This document shows positions 59,701 through 64,000 of a stretch of DNA of 64,000 bases, piece after piece. The position numbers were made by a program, and so were the translations under genes. The notes under the pieces are model-generated. The model saw nothing but the letters and a program-made list of their open reading frames with translations. It searched no databases and was not told the origin of the DNA. The first letter of the stretch is position 1, and every line of letters begins with the position of its first letter. The DNA is taken from positions 782,215-846,214 of the forward strand of contig JAWZYV010016956.1 of assembly GCA_038373885.1 (NCBI GenBank), in the 5' to 3' direction. The DNA comes from Cheiracanthium punctorium. Taxonomy: Eukaryota; Arthropoda; Arachnida; Araneae; Cheiracanthiidae.

Positions 59701-60888
59701 AGCAAAATTTGTTTAATTTTTTTCTTGTCTTAAAGATTTCAATTTTACCAGGAGCATAGGCATAACAACACCTAGATGTTGCATTTATTGATTTCAATGG
59801 TAAATTTTTTTATATGTGAAAACATATTCCATTTATGTTACCACCATGACGAGATACTGGAAAAGAATGAAAAATTGAAAGAAATAATAGCTTAAACTAG
59901 ATTTAATGGCACTACATTATCCGATTCTCATAGAAAATCAACTCAAAAATGAAATATACATAGAGAGAGAGAGACTGTAACATTTTACTGTCGTACTATA
60001 TTCATCTATGGCATATTGACTTTAGTTCATGCATCTATGGCATTAGTTTGAAAAAAGGAGTATACAAAATAGTAGTATTGCAGTGAAATCTGAAATTCAG
60101 TGAAGGCTGACATTTGACTTAGCTTGGAGAATTAAGTGTATTGCCCTATATCATCAAGAACTTTATGGAAACTAAATTCTTCTAGAATCGAGAAATGTTT
60201 TCAGATTAAAAATTTTTACATAAATAAAAACAAATAAATTTATGTAAAAGAAAAGTTACAAAAAAAAAAAAAAGAATTATTAATATTAGTATTCTTTTCA
60301 GTAATCTGACGAATTGTCTGTTCGACGAGCACTTTTACCAGTAGCTTCTCATCTTCAGTTATTATAGACATAGAAGAAAAAAAGTATTTTTGCAGTCTGC
60401 ATTATGCACTCTTGTGAATGGTACCTTTATAGAGTTAGAAAAATTAAGAATAAAAAGGCATAATATTTGTCTAGATTTATCGCTTCAACACAATTTTTAA
60501 TGTGATTTTATATTTAACCTCTTAAGCCTCCCTCCCGTCAAAATTACAGTCTAAGCTTTCTCCGTCTACTTCTCGTGCCTGTGATATTGCCGGGCAATAG
60601 TGTTCAGATGTTATGCGCCAGAAAGATAAGAGCATTTCCATTCGTATTCACGGATTTTTTTAGATCTCATTTTACTCAACATATGACAATACAAGGCTAT
60701 TTTTTACTTAATGCGGATATAGTTTATTTTTAAATAGATGGCAGCAGTACTCAAATAAGTGTATTTGTGATATGTATTGTTCAATCTTAGCTCACTTTTT
60801 TTTACTTATGTTCAAAGAAAACTTTACAAATATTTATTTATTTTACGAAGTAAGGTTGATGAAATTCTCCTTTAGTGTTCAAAACATA
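56721..60888. other. Intergenic, no recognised gene
   Basis: Between the two AACS-like genes. Open frames (57366-57757, 58049-58258, 58621-58942) have no motif I can place. 59940-59975 holds a short GA run and 61471-61485 a CA run just outside. Otherwise AT-rich. Confidence 0.45.
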
Positions 60889-61139
60889 TGAAGGGTCCAC
60901 GGGAAGAACGATGAGAGTCCACTTTTCGTCAATGTTGAGGTTTCTACTGCATTCTGTTGTTCATGATTGGCACTATTAATATCCGAATCCATAAGGGGAA
61001 AGAACGATGAGAATACACTCAAAAAATAGCCCAAAGATACAGTTTACATGGGGAAGAACGTGGAAAGTCCCGTGAGCCTTTCGATTTTTTGGAAAATCAG
61101 ATGTATTGGACTCTCATCGTTCTTCTCGTGGACCCTTCA
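60889..61139. mobile_element. MITE with 37-bp TIR and TA flanks
   Basis: TGAAGGGTCCACGGGAAG at the left is matched by the inverted right end (one mismatch early), continuing through AACGATGAGAGTCCA. TA flanks both ends (60887-60888, 61140-61141). An internal GGGAAAGAACGATGAGAA repeats part of the arm twice. Mariner-type non-autonomous element. Confidence 0.8.
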
Positions 61140-61414
61140 TATATTTTTAATGATACTTTGCTTATTAGAAAACACACATTCAGTCGCAGTAACATTGAAT
61201 GTTGGCTTTTCCTAGAAATTTAACTTTTCTTTCGGGCTAAAAAAATGTCCAAAACCTTAAAATGAATACATATATTGTACATGCACTTATTTTTATATAG
61301 TTTTCTGGAATGAAAAAAATAGGCACTTTTATGACCGTTTTCTTGAAAATAATGTGACCGTTGAGTTAAGCATTTTTAATTGTTACATGATCGTTCCCAT
61401 TAGCTTTTTTAGCC

Positions 61415-61420
61415 TTTATT
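61415..61420 (-). promoter_or_regulatory. Candidate polyadenylation signal of AACS-like copy B
   Basis: AATAAA on the minus strand, about 475 bases past the copy B stop. Another AATAAA overlaps the stop itself (61888-61893) and is probably too close to be the main signal. Confidence 0.3.
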
Positions 61421-61892
61421 GTATACTTTTTCAAAAATAAATGAAGTAAAATACCCCTTATGAACACACGCACACACACACACAGACTTCGTAAAAGACG
61501 TTACCTCAGACATATTTGAAGGGGGGGGGGAAAGCAAAGAAGAAAAAAAAAAAACTGTAACGATACGCCTTCCTTCAAAATCGGTATGAACTTTCGGGAC
61601 TGCCCAATATGATATGTTTCATTATGTCTGACAGAAGAAAGTCGGGGAGCTTGTTTAAAGAAAGCTACTTGCACTCTTCCCAGAGATTTTCCAGAATTTA
61701 GATCATCTCCAGAAGGACGTAATTGCACGGAAAAAGTATTTTGTCGTTTCAGCAAAGTTATTCGGTTAAAGTAAGCTATAAAAAGTTTTAATTGCTCTAT
61801 TAAATTTTGCCTGATTCGACAAAACGTTGCTTTCCGTGTGCTACAACTGAAGGATTTTCTGGTATTCCGATGGCTCCGTCTATCTCTTTTAT

Positions 61893-62027
61893 TCAAAAGT
61901 CCCGCAGCTCAGGGATGTCTTGGAAGTTTTTCAGACATTCTGGATTTATCACAGTCTCTGCGTTGTAAGGCATTCTGTTGATAATCTTTTTGACAACGAT
62001 CTCCATCTTCTTGCCATTCATGTTATG
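61893..62027 (-). CDS. AACS: AACS-like copy B, last exon
   Basis: Acceptor CTCCTAG, 44 codons and TGA, the same length and phase as the copy A exon. Encodes [19 protein letters not shown] then ECLKNFQDIPELRDF. Differences from copy A are K/R, E/Q and G/E; about 13 of the 16 base differences are silent, indicating purifying selection on both copies for much of their history. The IPEL ending is closer to vertebrate 'IPELQGF'. Confidence 0.95.
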   Translation of the reverse strand, partial: HNMNGKKMEIVVKKIINRMPYNAETVINPECLKNFQDIPELRDF

Positions 62028-63856
62028 CTAGGAGAAAAAAAAGGAATTTTTAAAATTTAATTACTATACTTAAAGCTTGCACACGCAGTTTATTGTTTCT
62101 TTGGATACATTGAATTATTTTTAAAATTTAAATTTGAAAGAGAGGATCAAAAGAATTATGCCTTGAAATAAAATATTACGTATTTGAATGATTGGAACAA
62201 AGTTTTAAAATAAACATTATTTTTATTAAATTTTTAAAGGTAGAATAAATCTTTCCCCACACACGGGGATATTCAGATAACTTACAGCTGTATGTTTTGT
62301 GATCTTTACAACCAAGTAAAAAAGGGCTATCATATTGTTATCTGGAAAAAATGTTTTTAAAAAATGTAACTCTCTTTTAAACAAAATTAAAAGAAAAGTT
62401 ATTTCAGTTACGCAAAACCATGCACAAAACTTATTTCATTTTCCTCTTTGCATACATGGAGAAAAAAAAACACTTTCAATATCCCTATTTAGAAGAGACC
62501 TCCAATGTAGCATTATGACTGCACCAGTATTTAATTATTGTTTCAAAAAAAAAAAAATTCTTAACTTTCTTTTCACCGCAAAAATCTTATAATAATGCTT
62601 ATAATACAGTTATTGTTACTCCAAAACGTTTCAGTAAAAAAGTATTTGATATAAGTTCGATGAATGCAGAAGGACTTTTATTACATTATGCAATTATTTT
62701 AATTTCTCTTTCGCTTCCGCAGTGCCAAAATTATATAATTTTATTTTAAGAATATTTGTGAAACAGCATTTTTGTTAAAAAAAAGTAGTTTTTGTTAAGA
62801 AAAAGAAATAATATATTATAATAATATATTATTTAGTATAAATACTCAAAAGTTGAAAGCCAACTTGTTAGATAAAAATAATAAATAATCAAAAGCATTA
62901 AAACGCTCAACTGAAATGGTATCCATCAAATTCTTAAAGTAATCTTTCATTATGTTTGAAAAGTGTATTGTGATTAAAAGATACATTTTTACTTTATATA
63001 AATTAAAATACAAATTTAAACACGTTTCTTATTAAAACACAAATTTGTACACATGCTTCAAGCAAATCTTGTATAGCTCTTTTATTGCGAGCTTAAACCA
63101 AAAGATTGGAATTTGATTCGACGGAGCGAATTTTCGCTCCTTTCACACGGGGTAGTGCACTTCTCCTAATTAGGTTGTTTTTAATATTTCGGGAGCAGAA
63201 TATTAAAAAAAGCCAGGAATAGAACAATAGCGGGTTTCCTTTAGCATGACCCTACAATATAGCTAAATAGCCAAGATTTTTATAGGCTCTTTTTTTTGAT
63301 TGAGCACTTGTAGAAAAAAATTCACTTGAATTTAGTGAGAAGGGCACTACTTTATTATAGTAGTTCAGATAAAATAAAAAATTGTGTAAAAAAAAAGGGT
63401 TTGAAAAAGCCCGTTTAAATCTTTTTGGTATACAACATATAGTATAAAACTTAGCTCAGTGGATATTTACTAGCTTTGACGTATTTTGAGGGTTTTGAAG
63501 TCTGCACCAAAAGTTGTACTGAAAAAGCTTCCCCTGATCATATTCACACATGCTTGGGGTTCTTTATGCAGGAGCTTACTGGCAAACTATTGGTAGTTTT
63601 GGATTTCTATAGGGTGTATTGTACAATGTCATGGACCTGTTTTAGTCCTGGTAGTCTTTGGTGGTTAGCAACTACAGCAGCAACATAACACGTAGCAAAA
63701 GCTCTTCTGAATGAACATTCTGTAAAATGAAATATTTTCTATTCCCTGGTCCGATTACTTGATTTCTAATACCCCTTTATTCAGCGGAATATATCTAGTC
63801 CCGATGTGAAATCATTGAAAGGGGTTAAGCTTTCTTCTATAGTGCTGTTAACTCAC
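62028..63856 (-). other. Last intron of copy B
   Basis: About 1.8 kb, AT-rich, without the mobile-element load of the equivalent copy A intron. A hairpin-like AATATTAAAAA patch near 63187-63207 is all that stands out. Confidence 0.8.
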
Positions 63857-64000
63857 TGGTATATCAGCTGTTTCCAGGATGACTTCTGGGACGTGCCCGG
63901 GAGAAAGCTCTTTGGATATCGTGTCTTGCAACCTTTTGACCAGATTCTCGCTAAAGGGATGACCGCTCCTCATCTTCAAGAACAGCACAGCTCGCTCGTC
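63857..64000 (-). CDS. AACS: AACS-like copy B, penultimate exon (cut by window edge)
   Basis: Donor CCA|GTGAGT as in copy A. Encodes [36 protein letters not shown] and [12 protein letters not shown], identical in protein to copy A with four silent base differences over 144 bases. The part that would show whether copy B also carries the exon 17 lesion lies just beyond 64000. Confidence 0.95.

Noticed and set aside
61501..61896. 131-codon minus-strand frame ending in the copy B stop region
   Set aside because: It runs through the 3' UTR of copy B in another frame and has no recognised domain.

Overview
This is a gene-sparse, AT-rich animal nuclear sequence with long introns, GT-AG splice sites and dense, mostly decayed transposons. 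The coding exons look arthropod. Penelope-, mariner/Tc1-, Helitron- and piggyBac-like debris would suit a chelicerate such as a spider, but the lineage is inference from repeat style and was not tested.

The one clear gene is an acetoacetyl-CoA synthetase-like (AACS-like) gene on the minus strand. Eighteen coding exons from 54620 down to 5631 fit together with matching splice phases and would encode about 666 residues, close to the ~672 of vertebrate AACS. The order is N-terminal ACAS_N-type region, AMP-binding core with P-loop, A5 and A7/A8 motifs, and a C-terminal catalytic lysine. The start ATG appears to be the last three bases of an otherwise non-coding exon. The penultimate exon carries an apparent one-base deletion, so this copy is either a recent pseudogene, rescued by an alternative acceptor, or affected by a base error. 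Several motifs invariant in ordinary AACS are altered, so it is best called a divergent paralogue.

A second head-to-tail copy begins upstream: its last exon (61893-62027) and part of its penultimate exon (63857-64000) lie at the right edge on the same strand. The window therefore shows a tandem AACS-like array. The pair's penultimate exons are nearly identical while the last exons differ more, which hints at gene conversion.

Region by region: 1-5 kb downstream of copy A holds a 1,000-bp hAT-like element with a perfect 8-bp target-site duplication, a hairpin MITE and a dysbindin-like ORF with one in-frame stop. At 5.6-12.2 kb is the last intron, with a mariner-like element, a 1.5-kb near-identical direct repeat and an 86-bp tandem array. 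From 12 to 54 kb lie the AACS-like exons, whose introns hold several TIR elements (including three members of one long-TIR family), an inverted and tandem Penelope-like terminus with three hammerhead-ribozyme-like motifs, a Tc1-like element with a nested mariner terminus, a piggyBac-like palindromic element with TTAA duplications, and a Helitron-like cluster. From 54.6 to 61.4 kb is the interval between the two copies, with a GC-richer island near 56.0-56.7 kb and a 251-bp MITE. No tRNA, rRNA, CRISPR or prokaryotic gene organisation was seen.
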